Below are positions 54,207-63,490 of a stretch of 64,000 bases of DNA, piece by piece (positions within the stretch are counted from its first letter, which is position 1; each line of letters starts with the position of its first letter). The stretch spans positions 50,419,008 through 50,483,007 of the forward strand of contig NC_079219.1 of the NCBI RefSeq assembly GCF_029633865.1, written 5' to 3'. The notes beneath the pieces were generated by a model. It saw only the letters and a program-made list of their open reading frames with translations, was not told the DNA's origin and did no database searches. The DNA is from Lampris incognitus (lineage: Eukaryota; Chordata; Actinopteri; Lampriformes; Lampridae). A program made the position numbers and the translations under genes.

Positions 54207-54905
54207 AGGGCTGTCAATCAAATCTCGCTCTTCAGAACGACCAATCACAGCAGAGCAAGTACCGCCCCCCCCACCGGTTCCCTCCCTCATAGTGCCAATA
54301 CCGCCCCTGGTTCCCTCCCCCACAGTGCCAGTACCGCCCCTGGTTCCCTCCCCCAAAGTGCCAATACCGCCCCTGGTTCCCTCCCCCAAAGTGCCAATAC
54401 CGCCCCTGGTTCCCTCCCCCACAGTGCCAATACCGCCCCTGGTTCCCTCCCCCACAGTGCCAATACCGCCCCTGGTTCCCTCCCCCAAAGTGCCAATACC
54501 GCCCCTGGGTCCCTCCCCCACAGTGCCAATACCGCCCCTGGGTCCCTCCCCCACTGTGCCAATACCGCCTCTGGTTCCCTCCCCCACAGTGCCAATACCG
54601 CCCCTGGTTCCCTCCCCCACTGTGCCAAAAGTTTCGAGCGAGAGAGCAGAAATTCACTTCGCGCGAGCAGAAATGAACTTGGAGAGAGCGGAGTGATTTT
54701 CGAGTGGTTGTTTGGCGCGCTGGTCACAGATTCCTCCTCGCTCGCAGCATTTTTTTCCTCGCTCGGGGAGCAGTTTCCTCTGAGTGCGCGCGCACAGAGA
54801 TAATTTGCGCGCTCGCAGTTAATATCTACGTGTGTGAAATAATATAATACGCCCGAACGCATGTTTTATCGCGCGAGTTCTTTTTGGCACTATTCTGTCG
54901 CCATA
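54207..54905. repeat. right terminal inverted repeat with expanded minisatellite
   Basis: 699 bp, inverted match to 49141-49510 apart from the minisatellite. The 329-bp length difference equals about ten 33-bp units. Confidence 0.9.
54262..54629. repeat. 33-bp minisatellite, about 11 units
   Basis: Unit contains CCAATACCGCCCCTGGTTCC followed by ctcccccacagtg; variants acagtg, aaagtg and actgtg alternate along the array. Because 33 is divisible by three it creates long repetitive open frames on both strands (Pro-Val-Pro-Ser type), which are not genes. Confidence 0.95.
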
Positions 54906-54927
54906 CAGTCATACTCGAGTGACCGCC

Positions 54928-54960
<33 letters not shown>
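54928..54960. repeat. GAT trinucleotide microsatellite
   Basis: About 11 GAT units; explains the poly-Asp start of an adjacent open frame. Confidence 0.95.
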
Positions 54961-55871
54961 ACTGATGCGGATGCATCCACACCAAATGTAAGGCTGATAA
55001 ATTCCAGCCCAAAACATTCCGTGACCATGGGTTGCTACTGGGGTCAGGACACTGCTGGATCAGAGCCAACCTCCCTGGATGTCAACAAGGAGCTACCGCC
55101 AGAGGACCTTGTTTTGGGCCAGGGAGGGGACGGGGACACTGGGCTTACAGAGCTGCCCTCCCTGGCCAGGAATGGGAACAGCGGTGACGTCAAGGGTAGG
55201 GGCTGGGACCCAGCGGATACAGAGCCGCCCCCATCATCCATCAGCAGCCCGCCGTAAGGAGCAGCCCGGGATGGGTGCTCGGCGGAAGAAACCCTCATGG
55301 TGGATGGACCCATCCACATGGGGTTTGGGTTAGGCCAACGGGACGTTGGTCTTTCAAGGAAGGGGGCAGTGTGGCGAATTCTATTGGAGTGTTCCTGCTG
55401 GAAGTCAGGGGGTTCGTTTGCATATTACCCTGAATGCAGCTGAAGAGTGTTAATGTTTTGTGTTATATTGTAGGATATTGAACATGTTAAAATCGGGCAT
55501 ATGTGTTACAGATATAGCGGAGATGTTGTGGAAGGTAATGGGGGCGTTATTAGAAAAGTTGTATTGGACAGCATGCTATTTCCCACCATGGGTGTAAAGA
55601 GTAGGCAAACAGTTAACCTCGGTTCTGTGGCCGTTCAAAGACAGAAGAGGAGACCATTACAAAACTATGTCTGTTATCACTGGCTTGTCTTACGGTCATT
55701 AAAAGCTTGCTGGATAATTCTGAAAGGATGGCTGAGGAGTCCACTATTTGACCACATCACATTATAATGCAAAAGAATAATCTCTGTTTAGCAATTGTTT
55801 GACGGGTCCTGTCATGACTCGTGACACTTCAGACGTTGGCGCTATATTTTCGTAGTGCTGGCAGGAATCTG
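54961..55871. other. right flank of the long-TIR transposon
   Basis: Continues the host sequence split by the transposon, perhaps a LINE 5' fragment (54961-55380). Open frames at 54919-55257 and 55501-55767 lack family features. No gene supported. Confidence 0.35.
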
Positions 55872-56181
55872 GGTGGCGCAGTGGTTAGCGCAGTCGCCTC
55901 ACAGCAAGAAGGTTCTGGGTTCGAGCCCTTGGGTAGTCCAACCTTGTGGGTCGTCCCGTCGTCCTCTGTGTGGAGTTTGCATGTTCTCCCCGTGTCTGCG
56001 CGGGTTTCCGCCCAAAAACATATAGGTCAGGTGAATCAGCCATACTAAATTGCCTCTAGGTGTGTGTGTGTGTCGGCCCAGTGTGATGGCCTGGCGACCT
56101 GTCCAGGGTGTCTCCCGGCCTGCCGCCCAATGACTACTGGGATAGGCTCCAGCATCCGGGTTATTTGGACGATGGATGGAT
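55872..56181 (+). mobile_element. complete tRNA-derived SINE
   Basis: Box A-like GTGGCGCAGTGGTTAGCGC and box B-like GGTTCGAGCCC near the 5' end, a body with TGTGGAGTTTGCATGTTCTC, a tail GGCGACCTGTCCAGGGTGTC with CTACTGGGATAGGCTCCAGC, and a final ATGG run. Flanked by 12-bp duplications GGCAGGAATCTG (55860-55871, 56182-56193). It inserted upstream of repeat X copy 2. Confidence 0.93.
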
Positions 56182-56233
56182 GGCAGGAATCTGAGGGCCG
56201 ATTCAAATTATCCAACTATTACTGTGAATCTTT

Positions 56234-56430
56234 GCTGTAGCCTCTAAATACAATCTATTCATTACGACTGCACAGCACAAAAGCCCAGATGAGTTGCCTC
56301 TGTATGTCATCATCGGAGACGTCGAGACCCATGTGACGCAGGCGATACGTGGGGTCCAAAGATGGCCACATTTAGGCCCTGTCACATCAGCAATTGTCAC
56401 ATTGATATTTTGCACTGAAATCAGTTCATT
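56234..56430. repeat. dispersed repeat X, copy 2
   Basis: Same unknown repeat as 44168-44362, same orientation. Confidence 0.8.
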
Positions 56431-56549
56431 TCAATGAAATCGCCGCAATCGCTAGATTTGCTTCCGGTAGTGAAGTATATTTTCAGATGCCTTCACCTTG
56501 AGTTCAACTTTTGGTGAACTTTAATATGCAAATTAGCACCTGTTGCGTT

Positions 56550-57110
56550 TGTAGACACTACATTCCATCACCAGTAGGTGACTCTGTGAGACGGTGGATA
56601 GCGGAAAAAGACTGCTGTAAGGGGACAGAAGAAGAACAAGTAGCACGAGGACAGAAAGTTCGATGCGTATGCGATTGAGGTTAGGTGTTGCTGAATAAAG
56701 CTGGATAACAGTTCGTTCGTCTCCTGTGATTCACTCACCAACATAACAAATTGGCGACAAGGATGGGATTCGAACCCACGCGTGCAAATGGAGAGTGAGA
56801 TGATACAAGATAATTTCAAATGCTTATCTCATTGGACAAGGTGCTACTGGCGGAAAAGCTCACACTGGACAAGGCTCTGACAATCGCATGCCAGGCGGAG
56901 GCAGCGGTTAAAAATGCGACACTGCTTGCTCCAGCCAGAACGGCTGGTACAGGCTGTCGGCGCGACACACGTACGTTTTCGAGGGAAAAGAGGAACACGA
57001 AAACAGCCAAGTCCCCGGCACCAGTCCGTCACAAACAGACAAACACTAACCAACATAACGCACCGCTTTGACTGTGTTGACATCCGACAGTGCGGTTGCC
57101 AGGGTCCAAA
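56550..57110 (+). mobile_element. gypsy G fragment: LTR end, extended tRNA-Ser primer site and gag remnant
   Basis: LTR-like sequence (about 56550-56749, ending ACATAACA) with an AATAAA at 56695, then a primer-binding site from 56753 that matches tRNA-Ser(GCU) far beyond 18 bases (TGGCGACAAGGATGGGATTC and onward to about 56787). After a large deletion a gag remnant follows (KLTLDKALTIACQAEAAVKN). No 3' LTR. Related by gag to gypsy F. Confidence 0.65.
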
Positions 57111-57144
57111 ATGGAGGACACAAACATATCAGCAGTGGTCACGT

Positions 57145-57240
57145 CATCCATCCATCTATCCATTATCCAAACCGCTTATCCTGCTCTCAGGGTCGCGGGG
57201 ATGACACCCGCCGCCCAGTGACTGCTGGGATAGGCTCCAA
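57145..57240 (-). repeat. SINE/L2 tail, reverse orientation
   Basis: ATCC run followed by the complement of the SINE tail (aaaccgcttatcctgctctc, then ctgctgggataggctcca in part). Truncated. Confidence 0.75.
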
Positions 57241-57263
57241 TTTTATACAATTGTGCTAAACTA

Positions 57264-57510
57264 TGTTGTGTATTGATAAATGTTCTATCATTCACTTTGG
57301 ATACGGAACTACTTATTGTTTACATGTTGTTGACCGGATGTAACCCCGCCCAGAAAGGATATAAATATTAGGCGCAAAAGCGCCAAAACCCAGAACTGCG
57401 CTCTCCAGTGCCTTGGCAGTCAGGTGGACATGTACAGCCGAGAGATATGAATAAAAGCTCCTGTACATAAAGTCATCTCCGGGTCCTCCTTTGTCCATAA
57501 GAACGCAACA
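57264..57510 (+). repeat. gypsy E 5' LTR
   Basis: 247 bp, TGTTGTGTATTGA...AGAACGCAACA, with a TATAAATA box at about 57360 and AATAAA at about 57450, giving a recognisable U3-R-U5 layout. Confidence 0.94.
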
Positions 57511-57511
57511 C

Positions 57512-57528
57512 TGGCGACGAGGGGGATT
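57512..57528 (+). other. gypsy E primer-binding site
   Basis: TGGCGACGAGG matches the 3' end of tRNA-Ser(GCU); the following bases (ggggattcg) diverge from the tRNA, so priming specificity is only probable. Confidence 0.6.
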
Positions 57529-57648
57529 CGTTTTTCCACGAAAACTTTTTCTTCTGAGACGGAGAAAAAGGTGTGAGAGAAGAGAGAGCTAACCGGAGCA
57601 ACGCGCTAGCTAGCAAGCAAAGCAGCAACTAGCAACGTCAGTCACGAC

Positions 57649-59550
57649 ATGGCTGTGTTTAGCAGTGAGCCGGGTTTGTGCTTCAACGAGGCTAACGAAA
57701 GCTTCAGCACGTACGAGGATCGTTTTGCACAGTTTATCGAAGCCAACGGGATTGAGGAGGGGAAGCAACGGGCTGTGTTCCTATCCGTGGTGGGTGCAAA
57801 GACTTCCGCTTTACTGACTGACTTGGTAGCGCCAAAGAAGCCATCGGAAACGCCATTAGCGGATATTTTTAAAGCATTGAGGGACTTTTATGTGCCAAAG
57901 AAGAATGTCCTGAGCGAACGTTATAGCTTCCGTGCCCGCAAGCAACAAAGTGGTGAGTCTCTAGCCGAGTATGTTGCCGCGCTAAAAGGGTTAGCAGCCT
58001 CTTGCGCATTTGGCGCGACGCTAGAAGAACAACTGAGAGATCAGCTAGTATATGGTATCAGTAGTAAAGAGCTGAGAACTACGCTGTTGAGTGCTGCTTA
58101 TGGACGAGAGCTAAACTGGGCTAAAGTGATGGACACGGTGAACAATTTTGAGTGCACATCCACGAGTCTTAGAGCATTCCAGCAAGCTCCGCTGAGAACA
58201 GACATTGTGAGAGCCAGCAGCTACAAAGGGAGCGCCAGTGTGCGGGGAAACGTGGCACACGACATGAAAAAGGGCGCCAGGGACACGGCATGCTACCGGT
58301 GCCTCGGAGAGGGACATCAAGCAGCGACATGCAGGTACAAAGAGTTCCAGTGCAGAGCCTGCAACCGGAAGGGCCATCTGGAGAGGGCGTGCAGGTCCAC
58401 TGCATCATCGGAGTCGGAGACGGCCAACCAAGGCGGCAGCTCCAGACGGGGACCTAGGACGAGCAGCAGGGCCAATCCTGCAGAGAGGCAGACTCGCTAC
58501 ATCACCAGGGAGGAGTCTCCCCACGAGCAGCAAAGTGCATCGGAGGAAGAGACTGATGATGAGGACTACAGGGCCTCCAACAAAACCCACAAGCTGACCA
58601 TCATCGAGGTAACAGGGACTGAACAAGACTTGGGGTTGTTTTCCGTTACCGGTAGGCCTAAACATGATAATGAATATGTCAGACCATATATGGTCATGGT
58701 GAGATGTAATGGTGTAAAGATCAAAATGGAGGTAGATACAGGCGCAGCCATGAGTATCATAAATGAGAAACTGTACAGACAGAGGTTTAGCAAGTGTAAA
58801 CTAATGCCATGTGATGTAAGTTTAAAAACTTATTCTTCAGAGCCGATTCCATTGTTGGGTAAATTCCAAGTGAAAGTACAGTGTGGGGAGCAAACAGAAC
58901 AGCTATCTTTGTTAGTGTGTAAGGGACATGGGCCAACACTGATGGGTAGAAACTGGATCCAGTTCTTAAAGTTAGACTGGTCTAGAGTGAAGCATGTACC
59001 AGTAGTAGTAGATCCACTGACTGAGATGTATCAGAAATACTTCCAGGTGTTTGAGAGAGACAGGGGGGTCATTTCAGGAGTAAAAGCAAGGTTACAGGTG
59101 GTTAGCGACGCCACGCCCAAGTTTTGCAAAGCAAGATCAGTGCCTTATGCACTGACTACAGCAGTAGAACAGCAGCTAGACAGACTGCAAGAAAAAGGAG
59201 TATGGACCCCGGTAGAATATAGTGAATGGGCTACTCCCATAGTATGTATCCCCAAAACAAATGGAGAAGTCAGAATATGCGGGGATTATAAAGTGACAAT
59301 AAACCCATGGCTAGAGGTAGACAAATATCCTCTCCCAAAGACACAAGACCTGTTTGCTAAACTAGCAGGTGGCAGGTATTTCACCAAGTTAGACCTCACA
59401 CAAGCATATCAGCAAGTAGAGCTGGATGATGAATCCAAGCAGTACCTAACTATAAACACGCCTAAGGGGCTGTATCGTCTAAACAGGCAATATTCCAACG
59501 CATCATGGATCAGGTATTACAGAGGCTGCCAAGGGTGGTGTGCTATTTAG
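57649..59550 (+). CDS. gypsy E Gag-protease and N-terminal RT
   Basis: 633 codons in one frame. Gag matrix/capsid part (FSTYEDRFAQFIEANGI, FYVPKKNVLSERYSFRARKQ, ESLAEYVAALKGLAASC), two zinc knuckles (CYRCLGEGHQAATC and CRACNRKGHLERAC), protease (EVDTGAAMSIINEKLY, LMGRNWIQ), then RT fingers (EVRICGDYKVTIN, KLDLTQAYQQVELDD). After PKGLYRLNR the frame jumps into QYSNASW because about 35-38 bases of RT (the LPFG-type block) are deleted near 59485; the rest is non-homologous. Gag and protease are fused in one frame with no stop between them. Confidence 0.93.
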   Translation: MAVFSSEPGLCFNEANESFSTYEDRFAQFIEANGIEEGKQRAVFLSVVGAKTSALLTDLVAPKKPSETPLADIFKALRDFYVPKKNVLSERYSFRARKQQSGESLAEYVAALKGLAASCAFGATLEEQLRDQLVYGISSKELRTTLLSAAYGRELNWAKVMDTVNNFECTSTSLRAFQQAPLRTDIVRASSYKGSASVRGNVAHDMKKGARDTACYRCLGEGHQAATCRYKEFQCRACNRKGHLERACRSTASSESETANQGGSSRRGPRTSSRANPAERQTRYITREESPHEQQSASEEETDDEDYRASNKTHKLTIIEVTGTEQDLGLFSVTGRPKHDNEYVRPYMVMVRCNGVKIKMEVDTGAAMSIINEKLYRQRFSKCKLMPCDVSLKTYSSEPIPLLGKFQVKVQCGEQTEQLSLLVCKGHGPTLMGRNWIQFLKLDWSRVKHVPVVVDPLTEMYQKYFQVFERDRGVISGVKARLQVVSDATPKFCKARSVPYALTTAVEQQLDRLQEKGVWTPVEYSEWATPIVCIPKTNGEVRICGDYKVTINPWLEVDKYPLPKTQDLFAKLAGGRYFTKLDLTQAYQQVELDDESKQYLTINTPKGLYRLNRQYSNASWIRYYRGCQGWCAI

Positions 59551-61346
59551 ATGATATACTCATCACAGGGACAACAAAAGCCGAACACTGGGAAAATGTA
59601 GAACGAGTGCTGGAGCGGTTACAAGACAGAGGTGTAAGGGTGAACAAAGACAAGTGTGCCTTCGGCCAGCCAAGTGTTACATATTTAGGGCACAAAATAG
59701 ACAAGGAAGGGTTACACCCCATAGAAGAGAAGGTAACAGCCATAGCAAATGCTCCCACCCCAAAGAATGCCACAGAACTGAGAGCATTCTTAGTCCTACT
59801 GACATATTATGGGAAGTTTATGGACAACTTATCCACTATCATAAAGCCTATGACTGAGTTGTTACAGAAAGACAAGCCATGGGTATGGTCTACTAAGTGC
59901 CAGGAAGCCTTTGAGAAGGCCAAGAGCCAGTTAACATCAGACACAGTGCTGACTCACTTTGACCCCCAGCTACCACTATTACTAGCGTGTGATGCAAGTG
60001 CCTATGGATTAGGAGCAGTGATAGCACATAGAATGGCAGATGGTAGTGAACATCCAATCGCATATGCCTCACGCACGCTTAGCAAGACTGAGATCAACTA
60101 CTCTCAAATTGAGAAAGAAGCACAAGGTATCATTTTTGGGATACAAAAATTTAGGGACTACTTACATGGAAGGAAATTCATATTAGTGACGGATCATAAG
60201 CCTTTAGTGAAGATTCTAGGGCCAACAACAGGGGTGCCAGCGTTAGCCGCTGCCCGCCTGCAGAGATGGGCATTACTCCTCTCTGCCTATCAGTATCACA
60301 TAGTCTACAAACCCTCCTTACAGCATGCAAATGCAGATGGTCTGTCCAGGCTCCCAGTACAGGGAGAAGCACCAACGAGTAACCCAGAGTACAGAGTGTC
60401 TTGGTTAGAAGCAATGCCAGTCTCAGCCAAAGATATTAAAATCCAAACAGATAAAGACAGGGTGCTCACAAAAGTTAGGCATTTTATACAGACAGGATGG
60501 CCTAAACATGTAGCAGATGAAGAATTAAAGCCATACTGGAACAGACGTGACGAGCTCACAGTGGAAGCCGACTGTGTGTTATGGGGTTTACGGGTAATCA
60601 TACCCATGACACTGAGACCTACACTCTTGAAAGAGTTGCATGCAGAGCATTTGGGCATTGTGAAGACAAAAGCAGTAGCCAGAAGCCATTTTTGGTGGCC
60701 ACGCTTAGATCAGGAAATAGAAAATATGGTAAACAACTGTATTTTATGCCAAGCAAACAGACACCTGCCCACCAAAGCGCCCGTTCCATGGAAATGGCCA
60801 GAGCAGCCATGGGAACGAATCCAAATCGATTTTGCAGAAAAAGGGAAACAGCAGTTTTTTTTTGTCAGTGATGCATACTCGCGCTGGCCAGAGGTCAAGC
60901 TTATGACCAGTACTACAGCTACAGCCCTAGTAGATGCAATGAGGGGCCTCTTTGTAGCGTGGGGGCTCCCCCAAGTGGTCGTTTCAGATAATGGCCCACA
61001 GCTAGTGTCAAGGGAGTTTGAAACCTTCTTAGAACAAAATGGTGTCAAACACATCAAGTCCGCTCCTTACAATCCAGCTTCCAATGGACAGGCAGAAAGG
61101 TTGGTCCAGATTTTTAAACAGTCTTTAGAGAAGCAGAAGGAATATGGGTATCCAGTGCAACAGTGCATTGATAGTTTTTTGTTTAGTTATAGGAACACTC
61201 CATCAACAACCACGGGGAAAACCCCAGCTGAGCTCTTTCTGAAAAGACAGGTTCAAACTAGGTTGTCGCCGATAAAGCCAAAATTCTCAGCACAGATGCA
61301 AGGGTTACAGGCAGTCCTAGAACCCTCCAGCCCAATCAGAAGGTGA
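59505..61346 (+). CDS. gypsy E Pol: RT palm, RNase H, integrase
   Basis: 613 codons. RT YxDD as VVCYLDDILITG, FGQPSVTYLGHKIDKEG; RNase H LACDASAYGLGAVIAHRM, NYSQIEKEAQGIIFG and VTDHKPLVKILG; integrase zinc-binding (LHAEHLGIVKTKAVARSHFW to CILCQAN) and core IQIDFAEKGKQ, VVSDNGPQLVSREFETFLEQ, SNGQAERLVQIFKQSL, i.e. a complete D,D,E set. It is out of frame with Gag because of the upstream deletion. It ends at 61346 through a one-base shift; the C terminus continues in the next frame. Confidence 0.92.
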   Translation: MDQVLQRLPRVVCYLDDILITGTTKAEHWENVERVLERLQDRGVRVNKDKCAFGQPSVTYLGHKIDKEGLHPIEEKVTAIANAPTPKNATELRAFLVLLTYYGKFMDNLSTIIKPMTELLQKDKPWVWSTKCQEAFEKAKSQLTSDTVLTHFDPQLPLLLACDASAYGLGAVIAHRMADGSEHPIAYASRTLSKTEINYSQIEKEAQGIIFGIQKFRDYLHGRKFILVTDHKPLVKILGPTTGVPALAAARLQRWALLLSAYQYHIVYKPSLQHANADGLSRLPVQGEAPTSNPEYRVSWLEAMPVSAKDIKIQTDKDRVLTKVRHFIQTGWPKHVADEELKPYWNRRDELTVEADCVLWGLRVIIPMTLRPTLLKELHAEHLGIVKTKAVARSHFWWPRLDQEIENMVNNCILCQANRHLPTKAPVPWKWPEQPWERIQIDFAEKGKQQFFFVSDAYSRWPEVKLMTSTTATALVDAMRGLFVAWGLPQVVVSDNGPQLVSREFETFLEQNGVKHIKSAPYNPASNGQAERLVQIFKQSLEKQKEYGYPVQQCIDSFLFSYRNTPSTTTGKTPAELFLKRQVQTRLSPIKPKFSAQMQGLQAVLEPSSPIRR

Positions 61347-61648
61347 AGGTTAGGTATTTTCGGGAAGGGGATGGGAAGAAATGGAAACCAGGGGTGATAG
61401 AGCGAGCTCTAGGGCCAGTGACTTACTTAGTCAAGGTAGAGGGGCAAACCCTCAAGAAACACATTGACCAGTTGATCACAGATAAGACCACAGACAACAC
61501 AGGAGACCCAGAATTTGACATTGCAGAACATGTGTTTGTCAGGACTCCAGAAACAGAGGTGGTACCCAGTGGTGAACTGGAAAGAGATGAAGCACCACGC
61601 ACCAGACCACAGCGAAACAGGCGAGCACCTGATAGGTTAACTTTATAA
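61343..61648 (+). pseudogene. gypsy E integrase C-terminal domain
   Basis: 101 codons following the frameshift: VKVRYFREGDGKKWKPGVIE and LGPVTYLVKVEGQ resemble the SH3/chromo-like GPY/F C-terminal module of gypsy integrases, followed by an acidic, Arg-rich tail. Confidence 0.85.
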
Positions 61649-61817
61649 TCTGCTTAAGAGAATCATAGGTTATAAACAACTGTTCATTGATTGTAAACAA
61701 CTGTTCATTGAGTGTTGACTGTAATAGGAAAAAGAACGTCACTGCTGTGGGTGGAAAACGGTTTTTTTTTTTTGTTTCAGATGAAAATATGAGAGGTTTA
61801 AAGTTTCTGGGGAAGAA

Positions 61818-62061
61818 TGTTGTGTATTGATAAATGTTCTATCATTCACTGTTGATACGGAACTACTTATTGTTTACATGTTGTTGACCGGATGTAACCC
61901 CGCCCAGAAAGGAGATAAATATTAGGTGCAAAAGCGCCAAAACCCAGAACTGCGCTCTCCAATGCCTTGACAGTCAGGTGGACATGTACAGCCGAGAGAT
62001 ATGAATAAAAGCTCATTTACATAAAGTCATCTCCAGGTACTTTGTCAATAAGAACGCAACA
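61818..62061 (+). repeat. gypsy E 3' LTR
   Basis: 244 bp; preceded by a purine tract (TTTCTGGGGAAGAA). Several substitutions and a small deletion compared with the 5' LTR. Confidence 0.93.
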
Positions 62062-62067
62062 AACTAT

Positions 62068-62267
62068 TATTGTGTTTAGAAATCACGTGAGGACACAGCG
62101 CTGTCGCTCGACCCAACCTCTGCGTTGCATTGTTTATTTAGACTGACACAGCGCCACGGGAAGACCCGATCAAACAACCCAGAGCCCGCAGGCATCACCA
62201 ATCGATCCCAGCACAATAGAACAGCACCAAATCAAATGCAGCACTGTCGATGTGTGCAGACATAACA
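62068..62267 (-). repeat. gypsy F LTR (left copy)
   Basis: About 200 bp, tattgtgtttagaaatcacg...cagacataaca in plus orientation; highly similar to 63293-63490. Its left end shares the ACTAT site with the duplication of gypsy E. Confidence 0.85.
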
Positions 62268-62478
62268 ACTATACCGATTGGCTAGACAGAAGGACCGAGC
62301 TGCGAACTTTTACCGATTGTCTAGACAGAGGGACCGAGCTGCGAAGGATGTGCAGCAGGTTAGGGCGATCAAGGATAGAGATGGAAATGTGCTGACAAGT
62401 GAGAAGAGTCTGCTGAGAAGATGGAAGGAGTACTTTGAGGGGCTGATGAATGAAGAAAATGAGAGAGAGAGACGACGA
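62268..62478 (+). mobile_element. RTE-type LINE fragment, internal duplicate
   Basis: Matches 63491-63654 nearly exactly apart from a 38-bp internal duplication (accgattg.tctagacag repeated). Encodes AKDVQQVRAIKDRDGNVLTS and RRWKEYFEGLMNEENERE, an RTE region before the RT domain. Ends abruptly where gypsy F gag begins. Confidence 0.85.
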
Positions 62479-62489
62479 CAGACGTTGGC

Positions 62490-63157
62490 AAAGTGATTTT
62501 GCTTACCGCAGCTACGGCATGTCTGGCCACGGGCAGGGCAGTTCGAGTCCTTGAAGCACGAGACCGAGATCCACAGTTACCATAGGACTGTTGAGGACGG
62601 GGCCGAGAACGCTGTCGTTGCAGTTGCAGGACGTCCTCAGTGGAGTCGGCGCCCGCCTCGCTCTGGCTGGGTTGCGTCCCGAGGGGCAGCCGTGAGTAGA
62701 GGGAGAAATCGTTGGCAGCTTGACTGGAGGTGGCCACTTGCTGTGTATTTAGCATAGCAGCACACTCATCTGCTCTCTCAACTTGTAGTGCGATGGTAAT
62801 TGCTCTGGACAGCAGCAGATCGTCTTTTTCCAGCAGTAGAGTCTCACGCACCATTGCGTTGTTGGTGTGTTCGATTAGCTGGTCGCGAACCATCTCGTCC
62901 TGAAGCGCGCCAAGCTTGCATGAGCTAGCTAGCCCTCGCAAATTAGCTACATACTGCTGCACAGACTCACCAGGCAGTTGGTGTCGCTGACGGAATATAA
63001 ATCGCTGAAGGAGGGCACTCTGTGGAGCAGCGAAATGGGTGCTCATAAGTCCCACAGCTTCGTCAAAGTTTGTGAAGTTCCCCAGAGTCCCGAGCACACG
63101 ATGACCCTCTGCTCCCAAGCAGTGTAGCAACAGAGCCGTCTTCCTAGCCTGGCTCAC
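62490..63157 (-). pseudogene. gypsy F Gag
   Basis: Minus-strand frame with gag features: KTALLLHCLGAEGHRVLGTL, LLQRFIFRQRHQLPGESVQQ, YVANLRGLASSCKLG, and a LLLEKDDLLLSRAITIALQ helix. A Gln/Ser/Arg-rich part follows. The zinc knuckle (Cys-x2-Cys near plus 62500-62530) is in another frame after a shift at about 62540. Only gag remains; protease and pol are gone. The N-terminal start lies upstream near 63180-63270. Confidence 0.8.
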
Positions 63158-63276
63158 GTCGTCGAGCCCTGAGGCGATGATGTAATTTTAAAAACTATGT
63201 AGCCAGCGAGTACATGGTACCGGAGGCTCGCCAGGTAATGCCAGGAAGGGGGCAGGTGGTGGGAGAGAGATATATC

Positions 63277-63292
63277 CCATCCTCGTCGCCAA
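63277..63292 (-). other. gypsy F primer-binding site, tRNA-Ser(GCU)
   Basis: Minus strand TTGGCGACGAGGATGGGAT next to the LTR; complementary to the tRNA-Ser(GCU) 3' end over 17-18 bases. Confidence 0.85.
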
Positions 63293-63490
63293 TATTGTGT
63301 TTAGAAATTACGTCAGGAGACAGCGCTGTCGCTCGACACAACCTCTGCGTCGCATTGTTTATTTAGACTGACAGCGTCACAGGCAGACCCGATCAAACAA
63401 CCCAGAGCCCGCAGGCATCACCAATCGATCCCAGCACAATGGAACAGCACCAAATCAAATGCAGCACTGTCGATGTGTGCAGACATAACA
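63293..63490 (-). repeat. gypsy F LTR (right copy, 5' LTR)
   Basis: 198 bp, adjacent to the primer site and to the ACTAT duplication. Confidence 0.88.

Larger units (their letters stand above)
49141..54905 (-). mobile_element. complete DNA transposon with long TIRs and DDE integrase-like transposase (IS3EU-like)
   Basis: 5765 bp with exact 6-bp duplications CAGTCA (49135-49140, 54906-54911). TIRs begin TATGGCGACAGAATAGTGCC; left TIR about 370 bp, right about 699 bp. The transposase is multi-exon on the minus strand with an HTH region and D, D, E motifs. Six-base duplications, TAT-type termini and an IS3/retroviral-like integrase fold point to the IS3EU superfamily; that name is an inference from memory of family traits. 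Structurally complete except for one nonsense codon in the transposase. Confidence 0.85.
57264..62061 (+). mobile_element. gypsy E, nearly complete Ty3/gypsy retrotransposon
   Basis: 4.8 kb, LTRs of 247 and 244 bp with about ten differences, 5-bp duplication AACTA (57259-57263, 62062-62066). Gag, protease, RT, RNase H and integrase are present. Coding is broken by one deletion/frameshift in RT and one frameshift near the C terminus. Belongs to the serine-type-primer (TGGCGACGAGG) fish gypsy group. Confidence 0.94.
62068..63490 (-). mobile_element. gypsy F, rearranged, serine-primed
   Basis: Minus-strand element flanked by ACTAT on both outer sides (62063-62067, 63491-63495). Two LTRs (62068-62267 and 63293-63490), a tRNA-Ser(GCU) primer site and gag only. 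Between the left LTR and gag lies a piece of LINE (62268-62478) that is a copy of the sequence flanking the right LTR, showing a duplication. Pol is absent. Confidence 0.8.

Noticed and set aside
54031-54696. 221-codon plus-strand frame and 141-191-codon minus frames of Pro/Val or Gly/Arg repeats
   Set aside because: They are translations of the 33-bp minisatellite in the transposon TIR; 33 is a multiple of three so all frames stay open.
54919-55257. 112-codon acidic protein starting with poly-Asp
   Set aside because: Start is the GAT microsatellite and the rest lacks features; likely part of a split repeat.
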